From NCBI GenBank assembly GCA_022606425.2, contig JAHDVF020000251.1:1-64000 (forward strand): a stretch of 64,000 nt of DNA. The letters are read 5' to 3'. The notes under the pieces were generated by a model, which did no database searches, was not told where the DNA came from, and worked only from the letters and a program-made list of their open reading frames with translations. Of this stretch, positions 34,940 through 45,085 are shown piece after piece. The DNA is from Lepidostoma basale. Its lineage: Eukaryota; Arthropoda; Insecta; Trichoptera; Lepidostomatidae. A program made the position numbers and the translations under genes. The first letter of the stretch is position 1, and each line of letters opens with the position of its first letter.

Positions 34940-35225
34940 AATATTACCGAGACTTCCGAAACTTCCGAGATGAAGACAATGAGGACGATAGCAGGCAAGA
35001 CACTGAGGATATTATAAGATGGAGTAAAAAAAGAAAAAGGGACTGGTGCGAGCATGTTTAAAGAATGGACACCACTAGACTCCCTTATATTGCATTGCCT
35101 AATCAGCCTGATGGGACTTGTCCTCGTGGAAGACCTCCTAAAAAATGGAAGGAGAGCTGGGAGTCTACCTCACAGGAGGAGCAACACTCTGGAGAACAGA
35201 CCATATAGGTCTACAACGAGGAAGA
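34940..35225 (+). mobile_element. LINE-H fragment
   Basis: It starts ACTTCCGAGATGAAGACAAT, continues with the decayed GRPPKKWKESWESTSQEEQ segment and ends GGTCTACAACGAGGAAGA, related to 36280-36465. Confidence 0.7.
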
Positions 35226-35400
35226 CGAAGATCAACATCACCTTTAACTTGTATTCGTCCTCTCCTGGAGGCCTCCTCCATTTGTTTCCATATCTGTCGC
35301 CTCGGCAACACGCATCCATGTCATACCGGCGGTTTATTTAATGTCGTCCCTCCATTGACATTGGAGAAGTCCTGGATTTCGGGTAACAGTTTTAAGGCGC
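35226..35400 (-). mobile_element. LINE-J fragment (C-terminal end)
   Basis: On the minus strand it reads ATGACATGGATGCGTGTTGC and a decayed form of the DDIRKVAG, WMRVA and QMEEA phrases common at the C terminus of insect LINE polymerases. Confidence 0.5.
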
Positions 35401-35419
35401 CAGTAAAATAGGCGTTTTG

Positions 35420-35885
35420 TATTGGGTGTTTTTTTTAGAGGTATACAATAAGTATTCAAAATGAAAAAAAAAACACATTAAAATAATGTTAATGTCTTTG
35501 ATATTGGCTTTATTTATTAGATAATTTTATGGCATTATTGTTTAAATATGATTTCAAGCATATCAGCGCCACGGCTAGCTCGAATGAAGCGCAACCGTGA
35601 AATCCAATTTTCAACAATTGTCGTCTTTACGGATGCGTATTATCCATTAGAGTGTACGTGGTGCGAAAACAATCCATGGTCTTTCGAATAACTTGCTCGG
35701 ATGGACGATTACGTCGACCATAATTTTCAAAATAAATTTGCACAATTTGCAAGCGCTGTTCTGACGTCAGTCTATTCTTGATAAAATGGCAAAACGTATT
35801 GACTACAAATCAACTGTCAACTATCAAATTGACAGTCTGTAGAAACAATGTTGCTAGTTTAAAAACCAAACCTTAAAATGAAACT
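35420..35885 (-). mobile_element. Mariner-superfamily deletion derivative with transposase N-terminal remnant
   Basis: Same termini as 21226-22075. On the minus strand an internal part translates as LTSEQRLQIVQIYFENYGRR and NRPSEQVIRKTMDCFRTTY, a helix-turn-helix start of a Tc1/mariner-type transposase, before a stop. The catalytic part is deleted. Confidence 0.7.
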
Positions 35886-36029
35886 CCCTACACATCTATC
35901 GTCAAAGCTGCGAGCCACACGACCTGCTCAGCGCCATTTAAGCGTTACCACTCTTCTGATGATTTCCGACACTTTTGTTTTGGCTTTAATAGTGGTGTTT
36001 CTCATCCTGTCATCATTATCATCATCTTC

Positions 36030-36180
36030 TTATTAATATAGACCTTGTGGTCTGTTTCTGAAGAGAGATAGCCTCCCTAGATAGATTCCCAGCTGTCGAT
36101 CCATCTCTTTGGTGATCTTCCCGGAGGTCGTCTACCTTGGGGTTGGCCGTGCAACACAATGAGAGGGAGTTTGGATCAAT
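36030..36180 (-). mobile_element. LINE-H 3' end
   Basis: On the minus strand: GGAAGATCACCAAAGAGATG and GAATCTATCTAGGGAGGC, ending in a CTGATGATGATAATG-type tail. Confidence 0.55.
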
Positions 36181-36279
36181 CCATTTTTCTCACTTGTGCA
36201 TACTAATATTGTCTATTTTTTATTATTCAAAAAACATTAATTTCATTATAATATATTATATTTCAAATAAGCGAGATAT

Positions 36280-36465
36280 GTGAGGTCATGTTCAAATAAT
36301 GGACACCACCAGACTCCCCCCTATATTGCATTGCATAATCAGCCTTAAGGACTCGTCCTTGTGGAAGACCTCCTAAAAGATGGAAGGACAGCTGGGAATC
36401 TACCTCACAAGAAGAGCAACACTCTGGAGAACAAACCACATAGGTCTACAATAAGGCAGAAGAAG
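36280..36465 (+). mobile_element. LINE-H 3' end
   Basis: ATGGACACCACCAGACTCCC, CTCGTCCTTGTGGAAGACC and CTACCTCACAAGAAGAGCAA, ending in AGAAGAAGAAG. Nearly the same as 35060-35225. Confidence 0.75.
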
Positions 36466-36983
36466 AAGATATTTCAAATAAAGAACCGATTTTCCTCGAG
36501 GAAAATAACGCCAATTTCAGTGTACAGGTTCAGGTAGAGTACCAACATAATCGATACTCATATCCTGTGTGTAGCCTTGAGTGTGTATCTACGTTGGTAA
36601 TAATATGTAATTTCGCGGGGTAATTTTGATTGTTAACTAGTTTCAGTATAATTTTGTGTATTAAGTCTGCATTATATGCTAAGTAGGTGTACAAAAAACC
36701 GCCTTGGATAGGAACGAATACATTAGACAATTATCCCGACAGGTTTAAAGTTAACGTTGTTTTTGCTATCGTGAGATCGATCGGGTCAACGGTGCGACCG
36801 TGTGACCAACTTAACTTAACAATTTCGCCAACCAATTATTTGTTTGCTTAAGTGGTTTGTAATTTCACCATTTAAATACATTGTGTTTAAATAAACAGTT
36901 CTAAACATACATTGTGTTATGGATAAGTGCAACAGTTTTAATAAAATGCTCTTAATGTTGGTTATTGATAATATTTAATTGAA

Positions 36984-37350
36984 TTGGGTCGTGGTCTAGG
37001 AGATAAAGCGCTTGGCTCATCAGTTTAGTTTATCAGTTTATTTATTCACTCAAAAGATATTACAAACATAATTACAGTTTAAAGCATCTATTTGAGAAAG
37101 GGAAAAGAATCAGGAACGCTTGAGAGATGGTACAACTTTAGGAAGACAAGATACTCTCTAAAGTTAAGAGTATTTTTCTTCTGAACGTTCTTTCACTAAT
37201 ATGAAAGACGTCGATCTCCAAGTAATCTTGTTCAGCATGATCCAGGAGACATGAGTTCGAGCCTGGAAACGACCAGTTTCCTTCCTCATAATAATGAGCT
37301 ATTTTCTGCTCATATTGAAGATTGTAAAATAAATTCAAATGTCATTCTTT
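36984..37350 (+). mobile_element. tRNA-derived SINE split by LINE-B
   Basis: GGGTCGTGGTCTAGGAGATA and AAGCGCTTGGCTCATCAG resemble a tRNA 5' half with an A box. CATGATCCAGGAGACATG and GAGTTCGAGCCTGG, the B box, follow after the LINE insert. The tail CATAATAATGAGCTATTTTC recurs at 27845-27925. Confidence 0.65.
37018..37235 (-). mobile_element. LINE-B 3' end inserted in the SINE
   Basis: It starts (plus) TCAGTTTATTTATTCACTCA and contains TACTCTCTAAAGTTAAGAGT and TTTCACTAATATGAAAGACG. Confidence 0.8.
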
Positions 37351-37425
37351 GATTTAAAACTTTTTTTATAGTTAATTATAAAAAATATTTAAAAAATAAT
37401 CCTACCTTGAGAAAGTCCACATTAA

Positions 37426-37602
37426 GAAGAAGGAAAATAGACTAAAAGGCGGCCATATTTGAGGTTGGAAAAATCGACGAGCGTGAGTGTCAAGATGTGT
37501 GAACATTCACATTCCTCTATACAGATGAAGCTCGAGATGCATGTCAGGAAACAGTGTAGTATCGTCCTATCTGTCTACCCCTTCGGAGAAACGACATGTT
37601 GG
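37426..37602 (+). mobile_element. LINE-A 3' end
   Basis: AAAAGGCGGCCATATTTGAG, CGACGAGCGTGAGTGTCAAG and CTACCCCTTCGGAGAAACGA. The tail repeat is lost. Confidence 0.75.
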
Positions 37603-37654
37603 TGAGTTGTAACACAAATTATTTGTAAGAAGATCGGAATTATATTTCAAGTTA

Positions 37655-38010
37655 CTTCTTCTAGTGCCATGTTAGGTCCCCTTGAAATTGACAATCGCTG
37701 CAGTTAATGTTTTCCCGCCACAATGATTTCTTAGGAAGTGTAACTGAAGTGGTTTTCCGTTGTTTTTTCCAGGGATTTTCTGTAAGGGTTACCTTACCTA
37801 AGCCCATAAGTCCCGGTTTTGTTGCGTCGAAGATACGTCATACTCTCTGTCTGCTATTACCCTGATGGTAAAGTCAGTGATCACATTGCTCGGGACTCGC
37901 GAGACCACGAGAACCACTCTAGGATGCCAGGGAGTTGGATTTACTGGAAGTCTTGCTGTTGTTGGAGGTGGCGTTTCACCATATTTCATAGCACATGGGC
38001 ACTTCCAGTC
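37655..38010 (-). mobile_element. LINE-G 3' end and adjoining coding-like stretch
   Basis: On plus, CTTCTTCTAGTGCCATGTTA and GGTCCCCTTGAAATTGAC match the LINE-G tail at 49142. The minus frame 37989-37798 (WHPRVVLVVSRVPSNVITD) looks coding in composition but is not recognised; it may be element- or host-derived. Confidence 0.4.
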
Positions 38011-38029
38011 ACTCTAGTCTTTCAAGTTA

Positions 38030-38510
38030 TTACAAACAAACAAACCGTCACGCCGTTTCTCCGCAGGGGTAGGCAGAGAGAATGAACCGCCACACTACTC
38101 TATCCTGGCAAACCTCTCTAGTTTCCTCCACATTCATACAACGAGTCATACACGCACGTCGATTCCACAACTTCTAACATGGGAAACCTTTAAAATTTGA
38201 TTAATTTAGTCATGCCATGTTTTCCTCGGTCTGCCTCGACTCTGTACTCCATTTACACCATTAACGTATACTTTCTTAACCATTATTTCTCCATCCATGC
38301 GTTCCATATGTCCGAACCATCCCAGCGATCCTTTCATAATTTTGTTCATAATACCTTCTTCCGCTCTACATTCCTTTATTATATCAGCATTTGAGATTCT
38401 GTCGTATATCGTTCTATCACACATACGTCTTAGGGACCTCATCTCTACCGCATTTATTCTGCTTTCATACTTCCTTCCATGCTTCACTTCCATACATTAG
38501 TGATGGGACC
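38030..38510 (-). mobile_element. LINE-A fragment with GTTT tail, long open frame
   Basis: The minus frame 38493-38206 reads ESRINAVEMRSLRRMCDRTI, YDRISNADIIKECRAEEGIM, NKIMKGSLGWFGHMERMDGE and VNGVQSRGRPRKTWHD. On plus it starts AACAAACAAACCGTCACGCC. Confidence 0.9.
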
Positions 38511-38924
38511 AGAACTCCATTGTGAACGGCCGTTCAAGTTACTAAATAACTTATAAAAAACCTATCAACAGTGTAGGAGATTAAGACATTTTGATGGTTT
38601 CTGTCTACTAAGTAAAGCACTCAGTGCGACCGTTCAATTAGCGGCGTCTCACACCGCGGCACGCTTCAGTGACCACCGCCAAGTGGTCAGTGACTGGTGA
38701 CTGCCAGTGACTCAACTCATACGAAATCAGTCATCGCGTGACCAGAGATGACACTTAGCTTTTGTCCGGCGATCCATCTCTCTGTGGCGTACTGAGAAAC
38801 AACTGAAGCTGAAATGATTAGTTGATAAAACAATCTATCTAAAAAATAGAACAATAATTTTTTTAAGGATTAAAAAATTATTAAAAAATATTAACATAAA
38901 TACAAGTTCCAAAAATTTGTCAGA
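38511..38924. other. Unassigned, with a GTGACTG-rich patch
   Basis: 38655-38725 is rich in short CAGTGAC/CACTGAC motifs in both orientations. No gene seen. Confidence 0.35.
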
Positions 38925-39012
38925 CGTGGTGTCCTAAGAAGGGCGGAATGGTGAATGTTGTTAAACATAAAGTGATCGCTTAACCCAACCAATGACAGGT
39001 CATAAGTCCTGT
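38925..39012 (-). repeat. M1 repeat fragment
   Basis: On plus: GTCAGACGTGGTGTCCTAAG, CTTAACCCAACCAATGACAG and GTCATAAGTCCTGTAAACG. It is cut directly by the A-prime element. Confidence 0.7.
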
Positions 39013-39110
39013 AAACGACTCCCAGAAGGGGTAGTCAGAAAGAATGGACTGCCAAACTTTAACCGATGCGGCACTCCATCCTTCATTATTCGCCCCCGCG
39101 GGAGACGCGG
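39013..39110 (-). mobile_element. A-prime element fragment
   Basis: CCCAGAAGGGGTAGTCAGAA, AACCGATGCGGCACTCCATC and CGCGGGAGACGCGG. Confidence 0.7.
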
Positions 39111-39127
39111 ATTGATATAATGAAAAA

Positions 39128-39525
39128 TCTAACTAACTAACTAACCATCACTCCGTCTCACCGCCGACCGCCACACTGTTCTGTCTTGACACACTTTTTT
39201 CGCTTTCTCTACATTCATACATCGTGTCATGCACGCACGTTGATTTCTCTGACTCCTCACGTGAACGACTTTTAAAATTTGATTGGTTTGATCGTGCCAC
39301 GTTTTCCTCGTTTACATATACATTCTTCACCATTCTGTCTTCACTCAATCATGTGTCCAAACCATCTTAAATGTACCATTCACACCGTATTCACTTCTTA
39401 TATTTGCATTTAACACTCTATCATGATTTGTCATACATTCGTCTTAGAGATCTCATATCTACTCCATTTATTACTTGCATCCTTCTTTTGCCAGTTCCAT
39501 GCTTCATTTCCATACATAAGGCAAT
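39128..39525 (-). mobile_element. LINE-A fragment
   Basis: AACTAACTAACTAACCATCA on plus, then the MERM to RMCG coding region in decayed minus frames. It ends at the WQKKDES-like block (CATCCTTCTTTTGCCAGTTC). Confidence 0.85.
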
Positions 39526-39984
39526 GCTAATCCATTAAGAAAATTACTAAAAATAACAAGTAATGCGACGATGAAACACTGCAACTCCATAAATTAGATA
39601 GTACATCTGGCAGTAGCAAGAAGTCAAGCCTCGAGTAAGAAAACACCAATTAATTATAACGAACAAAAACACAATTGAAAACTGCGTTCTTAATTCTTGA
39701 TTTAAAGGAGAAGATTGCTAACAAGGTGACAACGTATAGGTACTATTCTTTACTTTGTAACTCGTCTCAGGACATACGTATTAATTATCCGCAATCGATT
39801 GAAACCTGTTTGATTATGAACGCGTTCGTGTACAAACACTATTCTACGAGAGATAATTATGATCTTAAACAATAAATGAGTAATGAAAATATTTCTTTAA
39901 ATGCATCAACTAGCAAACAAATACATGTTTATAATTTAAATCTTTAAGATTTCATCTAACTTCTAAAAAATTGCTAAATGCTAA
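39526..39984. other. Unassigned DNA
   Basis: The plus frame 39675-39875 shows no recognised domain. Confidence 0.3.
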
Positions 39985-40300
39985 AATTAATCTCCATAGA
40001 TGGCGTTAGTATGTGGATTATATAGAGTAATCTTAAAAAATTAACATATGTAATCAAAATCTCATAGATGGCATGTTGAAAATGACATGTGAAATTAGGC
40101 ATAGATTTGTAACATATATACAACTTTCAAAAATTTGTCTTACATGGTCATAAAAAAAATGTGGAATGGGGAATGCTGTAATTACATAAAGCGTGCGCTT
40201 AACCCAACCAATGACAGGTCATAAGTCCTGTAAACACCTTGATCAACCATGTTCAGTTTCCAATTTGCATCTTCGTCTCTATTGAGATACAATTAAATCA
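39985..40300 (-). repeat. M1 repeat
   Basis: On plus it contains CTTAACCCAACCAATGACAG, GTCATAAGTCCTGTAAAC and CATCTTCGTCTCTATTGAGA, the inverse of the copy at 3675. Confidence 0.75.
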
Positions 40301-40511
40301 TTCTAAAAAATTATTCACAAATTCATTTAACATAATTATAATCTATGAATAATACACTAATTAATTGGACTCATTACAAAGATTTATTCTAAATACACCT
40401 TTTGTATTGTACTAAATTTTGAATTTATTGTTTCTTGAACAATGATTTAAAATGTTTATTTTACCATACTTTGTTTACAACACTCACTCTATGAAAAAAA
40501 AATCAATTAAA

Positions 40512-40553
40512 TGTTAAACATGTTTCAGACACACATGCCCTTCATCAGTGATA
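40512..40553 (-). ncRNA. Hammerhead motif with canonical CTGATGA box
   Basis: On the minus strand: CTGATGA (40548-40542), one extra A (40541), stem II GGGCA-TGTG-TGTCT (40540-40527, with G-U pairs), GAAA (40526-40523) and palindromic stem III ACATGT (40523-40518), then T as the expected cleavage base. Only an interrupted stem I is visible. Core complete, activity uncertain. Confidence 0.65.
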
Positions 40554-40688
40554 TTATATAAATACTAATATTTAAAATATTATAAAAAAAATAAAAATGT
40601 GGTCAGTTTTGACAGATATTAAAATGATTTATTTCTGACCACATTTGTGAATTTTTTATGATATTTTAAATATTTATATTTATAAACG

Positions 40689-40728
40689 TATCACCGATGA
40701 AGGGTTTGTGTGTCTGAAACATGTCTAA
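40689..40728 (+). ncRNA. Hammerhead motif, partner arm, one core change
   Basis: CCGATGA (40694-40700) replaces CTGATGA. Then come the extra A, GGGTT-TG-TGTCT, GAAA (40716-40719), ACATGT (40719-40724) and C725. A change at the U of the box is expected to weaken or abolish cleavage. Confidence 0.55.
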
Positions 40729-40774
40729 TATTTAAAAAAATTAAGTGAGTGTTGTAAACAAAGTATTATATATA

Positions 40775-40915
40775 AAAAGACGAATGATTTGTTTCGCCTT
40801 GCTTATATTCTGAATCAAAGCAAATCATTTGATAATGCCTTAGTAAAACGAAACATGTCATCCCCTTAAAATTTATTCAAACTTCTAGATAACATACGTT
40901 TTCATTCGTAGCAAT
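40775..40915 (+). repeat. Decayed hammerhead-type repeat (GAAACATGTC family)
   Basis: GAATGATTTGTTTCGCCTTG (inverted half), then TTTGATAATGCCTTAGTAAA, ACGAAACATGTCATCCCC and ACTTCTAGATAACATACG. Confidence 0.55.
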
Positions 40916-40919
40916 TATT

Positions 40920-41030
40920 ACATTTTTGATAAAGTTAAAGCGTTAACACTGTGAAATTCCATAATAAATGGTAGATATTTTATGAAATAAAATACTGTTT
41001 TTGCCACTTTCAAGAGTATTTTTCTCGACA
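40920..41030 (+). repeat. Interspersed repeat GCGTTAACACTGTGAAATTC
   Basis: GCGTTAACACTGTGAAATTC is found inverted near 59980-60000, with decayed relatives near 8710-8725 and 52050-52070. All lie close to hammerhead-type repeats. Confidence 0.5.
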
Positions 41031-41212
41031 TGTTTCAATCGTTTTATACATTATCGTTAGAACCATACAAACAGTACTATTATATAACATATTTCTCCCG
41101 ATGAGGAGTAAAAAGTAAAATAAAAATCATAAAATAAAAAACAAATTTAACTGTAGCTGACTGGATTTAAAGAGACTGTAAAAATTTGTGAAAATAAAAA
41201 TAAATCTTTATG

Positions 41213-41600
41213 TAACTAATTAACTAACCATCACGCCGTCTTCCCGAAGGGGTAGGCAGAAAGAATGGAGTGCCACACTTTTTTTTCTGACATATTTCTC
41301 TCGCTTCTTCAACATTCATACATCGTGTCATGCACGCGCGTCGATTTCTCTGACTCCTCACATGGCCGACATTAAATATTTGAATTATTTGATCGTGCCA
41401 CGTTTTCCTCGGTCTTCCTCTATTTCTGGTTCCATTTACATCATTAACATATAATTTTTTTACCATTATTTCTTCATTCATTCTTTCCATATGCCCAAAC
41501 CATCTTAATGATCCTTTCATTATTTTGTTCATGACACCATCATTCGCACCGCATTCACTTCTTATATTTTCATTCGAAACTCTATCATACACAGAGTATG
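41213..41600 (-). mobile_element. LINE-A fragment, nearly open frame
   Basis: A 122-codon minus frame begins MYDRVSNENIRSECGANDGV and continues MNKIMKGSLRWFGHMERMNE, VNGTRNRGRPRKTWHDQI and ACMTRCMNVEEAREICQ. Its 5' limit meets the hairpin at 41584. Confidence 0.9.
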
Positions 41601-41630
41601 TACAGTAGGTATATCTTACATACTCTGTGT
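41584..41630. repeat. Hairpin at LINE-A truncation point
   Basis: CATACACAGAGTATGTA and TACATACTCTGTGTATG are perfect inverted copies of 17 bp around a 13-base loop. Confidence 0.8.
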
Positions 41631-42184
41631 ATGAGTAGTAGAGTACCTCTTTATGTATGTTTTTTAAATATATTACACATAATAATTTATTATATGTCGA
41701 TAAATTCCACTCAGGGTTATGGCATCGACTACTTTCGGTATCTCGCTGCCAATTTCATTATTTACAATGAATTTCTAGTATAAACATCAGTTGTAACAAA
41801 TGATTCTACCAGCAAATGTCAAATGTTACGATAATGGTTACGCCCTTGGTTAGCTGACAATATTCATCTTTCTCGATTGAAATTCCAAAAGTGTCATGGA
41901 CTCTCTGAACGCAACGGTTTTGATGAGACGTGAAATTACTGCTTAATGTTTTGAAATACAAATCGCTTCATCATTTCAAGTAATCTTGGAAAATCTATTG
42001 TTATTCGTTGCATCTCGAAACAGATTCCTCAGAATTAAAACGATTTTTTTAAAGACGGAATTAGATATAGCTTATTTTGTTTCGGAAAACAAAAAATGCT
42101 TTATGAGAATGAATTTGTTGATTCTTGAGAAATGAACTCGAATGTTTACATTCGAATTAAATAATCAATACGAATTTAAACGTA
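41631..42184. other. Unassigned DNA
   Basis: No recognised gene or repeat. The plus frame 41598-41783 overlaps the hairpin. Confidence 0.3.
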
Positions 42185-42255
42185 TCAAATTTTGATATTG
42201 CCTTAGGGAAACCGAAACATGTCATTCCCATAAAAACACACGTTTCCATGCGTAT
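42185..42255 (+). repeat. Decayed hammerhead-type repeat (GAAACATGTC family)
   Basis: TTTGATATTGCCTTAGGGAA, CCGAAACATGTCATTCCCAT and ACACACGTTTCCATGCG. Confidence 0.55.
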
Positions 42256-42259
42256 CTTC

Positions 42260-42560
42260 ACAGGCTCAAGTGTCCTGAAAGGATCCAGTATAAACTATGC
42301 TAGACGGTTTGCTGATAGCCCTAACTTGCGGCAATCTACGCTTCGTTCAGCAAACTCCTCGGCAATAGGCAGATTAGTCTAGTCAAAGCGTAGCCCCCGG
42401 ACAAATTTCAGAGATCGAGCGGTGGCAAGTCCGTCCGCCTGGAATATGCTCCCTGCTCGTATCAAATGCATTGACAATCCGAATGATTTTAAATCTAACT
42501 TAAAACCCCACCTTTTCAAAATATCACCTAAAATATAAACAACTATTATATTGTCTGATT
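42260..42560 (+). mobile_element. LINE-I 3' fragment
   Basis: The end translates in part as SVWNMLPARIKC-like and NDFKSNLKPHLFKI, a common C-terminal ending of CR1/jockey-type polymerases, preceded by a decayed RSPDKFQRSSGG stretch. Confidence 0.55.
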
Positions 42561-42689
42561 GCTGGTGTCAGATGTAGCTCCCATGACTAAAAACATTTGT
42601 CAAAACGCCTTTGAGGTGAGTTATTCACGAAAACGGCGCTATTCAAATTAGCCTAATCATACTTATTACTATCATTAATTACTGTATTA

Positions 42690-43020
42690 TAACCTGTCTG
42701 TGATGGTGGGCTATACTGGGATGATGAGTTCCAGCTGTCCTCTCATTCTTCCAGCCATCAGTGACCTTTCTGGCTTCCTTCCTCTCTTGCTGCTGTGGTT
42801 TTAGTTTTAGCAACTACCACAAGTCTTAAGTCTCTCCACGCGATGATGAAATTGTCCACATGATCCCTTCAGAAGCGCCTTTTGTTTCTTCTCCATCTTA
42901 CCATGTATTCAATACCCTACCATATCGTATCTGATCCGATCTCAAGCTCTGTCTGTAATGGAGCGTAGGGTTCTCATTCGCTACTCTAATTAGACTTTTT
43001 TCCTGCTGATATAGATAGAA
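42690..43020 (-). mobile_element. LINE-H fragment
   Basis: On plus CTGTGATGGTGGGCTATACT, TCTTCCAGCCATCAGTGACC and TTTGTTTCTTCTCCATCTTA match the LINE-H copy at 22840-23090 in the same orientation. Confidence 0.7.
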
Positions 43021-43193
43021 TCTTCTCACTTCTCTCCCATATCAACTAAATGATATTGATAAAGATCTAAAAATACGAAACTAGTTCTGAATGTGAGTAT
43101 AAAGACTTATTATACACAAATGATTTTAGTAATACTATGATTTGTTAATAGGGAAGGTAGTAGGAACCTTTGTTTGTGTCATGTGTTTGTATT

Positions 43194-43478
43194 ACTAACT
43201 AACTAACTAACCATCACGCCGTTTCCCCGGAGGGGTAGGCAGAGAGGATGGATCGCCACATTGTTCTATCCTGACATAACTCTCGCGCTTCTTCTAAATT
43301 CACACATCGTGACATGCACGCTCGTCGATTGTTCCTACTTCGAACATGGCCGCCTTTTAGTAATTGATTAATTTGGTCATGCCATGTCTTCCTTGGCCTT
43401 CCTCGACTTCTTTCTCCATTCACACTATTTGTATATATCATTTTAACCATTCTTCCCTCATCCATTCGTTCCATATGT
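43194..43478 (-). mobile_element. LINE-A fragment, open frame
   Basis: An 86-codon minus frame: MERMDEGRMVKMIYTNSVNG, ERSRGRPRKTWHDQINQLLK, GGHVRSRNNRRACMSRCVNL and LCQDRTMWRSILSAYPSGET. Best preserved of its subfamily. The tail on plus is three AACT units. Confidence 0.92.
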
Positions 43479-43479
43479 G

Positions 43480-44040
43480 TTTGTGTTTTTATGTTATTTA
43501 TTTTACATATATCTTAAGTACCTACCTATCTATTTTTTATTATTCAAATTAGAATTAAAACAAAATCTTTTCTTGTGATTGATTAAAGAGATATGAGAGT
43601 TAAAATAATAGGCATACTTTCAGATTAGAAATAATGTATTACAAACTAAGATAGAGTCTCTAAGACGTCTATTTTTTTAACGGCGCTTGTTATTTGATCC
43701 CGTGTGTTGGTACAACTTGTTTTGACCCGCGATTTTTTCAGTAGGTTATTAAAAAAGAGGAGTAGACAAGTAGCAGTTATTATTTATAAAAAAAACTTGC
43801 TCAGAATTTCATTGGCTTCCCTCTCTTCAAACACCGCCTCATTTGTTACGAAAGCTTTTATTTAAAAGATATACGTACAAATAAAAAAAATACATGAATC
43901 TTGTCCGCTATCATCTGACATGGTCATTTTTTAAGTTTTAGTTAATTAATTGAATAAAAAATTGCCTGCACTGTATTGAATTAATTAAGAAATTCGATGC
44001 CGTTATAATACGAAGAGTTATAGTCAGGAATATAAAACAC
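43480..44040. other. Unassigned A+T-rich DNA
   Basis: Nothing recognised. Confidence 0.3.
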
Positions 44041-44059
44041 AATAGATTGATTTCTCTTT

Positions 44060-44585
44060 ATCTTTTTTTATACACTTTGTTTATAAAACTCAAGACAAGT
44101 TTCGGACAACCAGTCCTTCTTCAGTGATACATATTATAAAGATACATACAGATTTAAAATATTACAAAATTGTTTACATTTAATAATAGGAATATAACTT
44201 TGAGGAATCTCGAAATTTTAGAAATTAAAAGAGCATTTAAAAATAAAGAATATATTATAAATAATCAAATAAATTTAACGTCAACTCCAATCTTTGATTT
44301 ATTTCCTTTGTTGTAAGTAATAACCTGAACCACAATAAGAACTTCAAATTATTATTTTAAATTTATAATTGAATCATAACATTTGTTATAACAAAAGCAT
44401 GAACGTTCCAAAATAAATCTTTATAACATCTGTCAGATCATGTAAACAATTTATAATATTTTAAATCTGTATTCATCTTTATAATATGTATCACTGAAGA
44501 AGAACTGATTGTCCAAAACACGTCTATGTAATTTTAATTTTTTTTAATGTAAGTGTTGTATAAGCAAAGTGTATAAAAAAGAAAA
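44060..44585. repeat. Foldback element with hammerhead motifs and a central insertion
   Basis: The outer arms (TATACTTTGTTTATA... and ...GCAAAGTGTATA) and inner arms (ATACATATTATAAAGATACA against CATCTTTATAATATGTATC) are inverted copies. The centre (about 44200-44430) is longer than in the sister element at 60240-60560, so it carries extra sequence. Confidence 0.7.
44092..44131 (-). ncRNA. Hammerhead motif, CTGAAGA box
   Basis: On the minus strand: CTGAAGA, one extra A, GGAC-TGGTT-GTCC (stem II), GAAA, ACTTGT and C. Position 7 of the box is free in hammerheads, so the A is tolerated. Stem III is a weaker palindrome than the ACATGT of the sister copies. Stem I pairing is poor. Confidence 0.55.
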
Positions 44586-44654
44586 AGAGAAATAAAGCAA
44601 TTAGAACAAAAAGTATGGTGAATATAGAAGAAACAATAGCATGATTATGAAGAA

Positions 44655-44990
44655 AAAAGTCTTCCTCTATTTCTGGTTCCATTTACATCGTTACAATATA
44701 TATATTTTTACTATTTATTCATTCATTCTTTCCATATGTCCAAACCATCTTAACGATCCTTCCATTATTTTGTTCAAAACACCATCATTCGCACCGCATT
44801 CACTTCTTATATTTTCATTCGACACTCTAACACACACAGAGTATCTACACATTCGTCTAAGAGATCTCATTTATACTGCATGTATTATACTTTCATCCTT
44901 CTTTTGCCAGTTCCATGCTTCGCTTCAATACATAAGGATCGGTAGAAGAACACCATTGTGCACTGCCATTCTAGCTTTTTTGGATAGGTT
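44655..44990 (-). mobile_element. LINE-A fragment without 3' end
   Basis: It runs from GTCTTCCTCTATTTCTGGTT on plus to AGAACACCATTGTGCACTGC, covering ILVPTLMY-like to VNGTRN-like coding in decayed minus frames. The terminal 250 bases and tail are missing. Confidence 0.8.
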
Positions 44991-45039
44991 TTTGTTTTCG
45001 ATGACAACAAAAATATATAAATTACGAGTATATAAAAGT

Positions 45040-45085
45040 GACAAATTTGTTTCGCCTTGCGAGGGCATTCTCAAACTGAACCCTC
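45040..45085 (-). repeat. Decayed hammerhead-type repeat
   Basis: On the minus strand TTTGAGAATGCCCTCGCAAG, then GCGAAACAAATTTGTCAC. Confidence 0.4.

Larger units (their letters stand above)
40470..40770. repeat. Foldback element with a hammerhead motif in each arm
   Basis: Ends ATACTTTGTTTACAACACTC (from about 40470) and GAGTGTTGTAAACAAAGTAT (to about 40768) are inverted copies. The central TTAAAATATT...AATATTTAAA stretches and TGTGGTCAG...CTGACCACA also pair. Each arm has one hammerhead motif, annotated separately, reading towards the outside. Confidence 0.8.

Noticed and set aside
36530..36730. 66-codon minus ORF
   Set aside because: No domain, no splice support and no repeat relationship; likely chance.
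37798..37989. Minus ORF WHPRVVLVVSRVPSNV as a host gene
   Set aside because: Coding-like, but it adjoins a LINE-G end and has no recognised domain, so it is kept only inside the LINE-G entry at low confidence.
38655..38725. Possible regulatory cluster of GTGACTG motifs
   Set aside because: It adjoins LINE-A and M1 fragments and is too short to separate from repeat debris.
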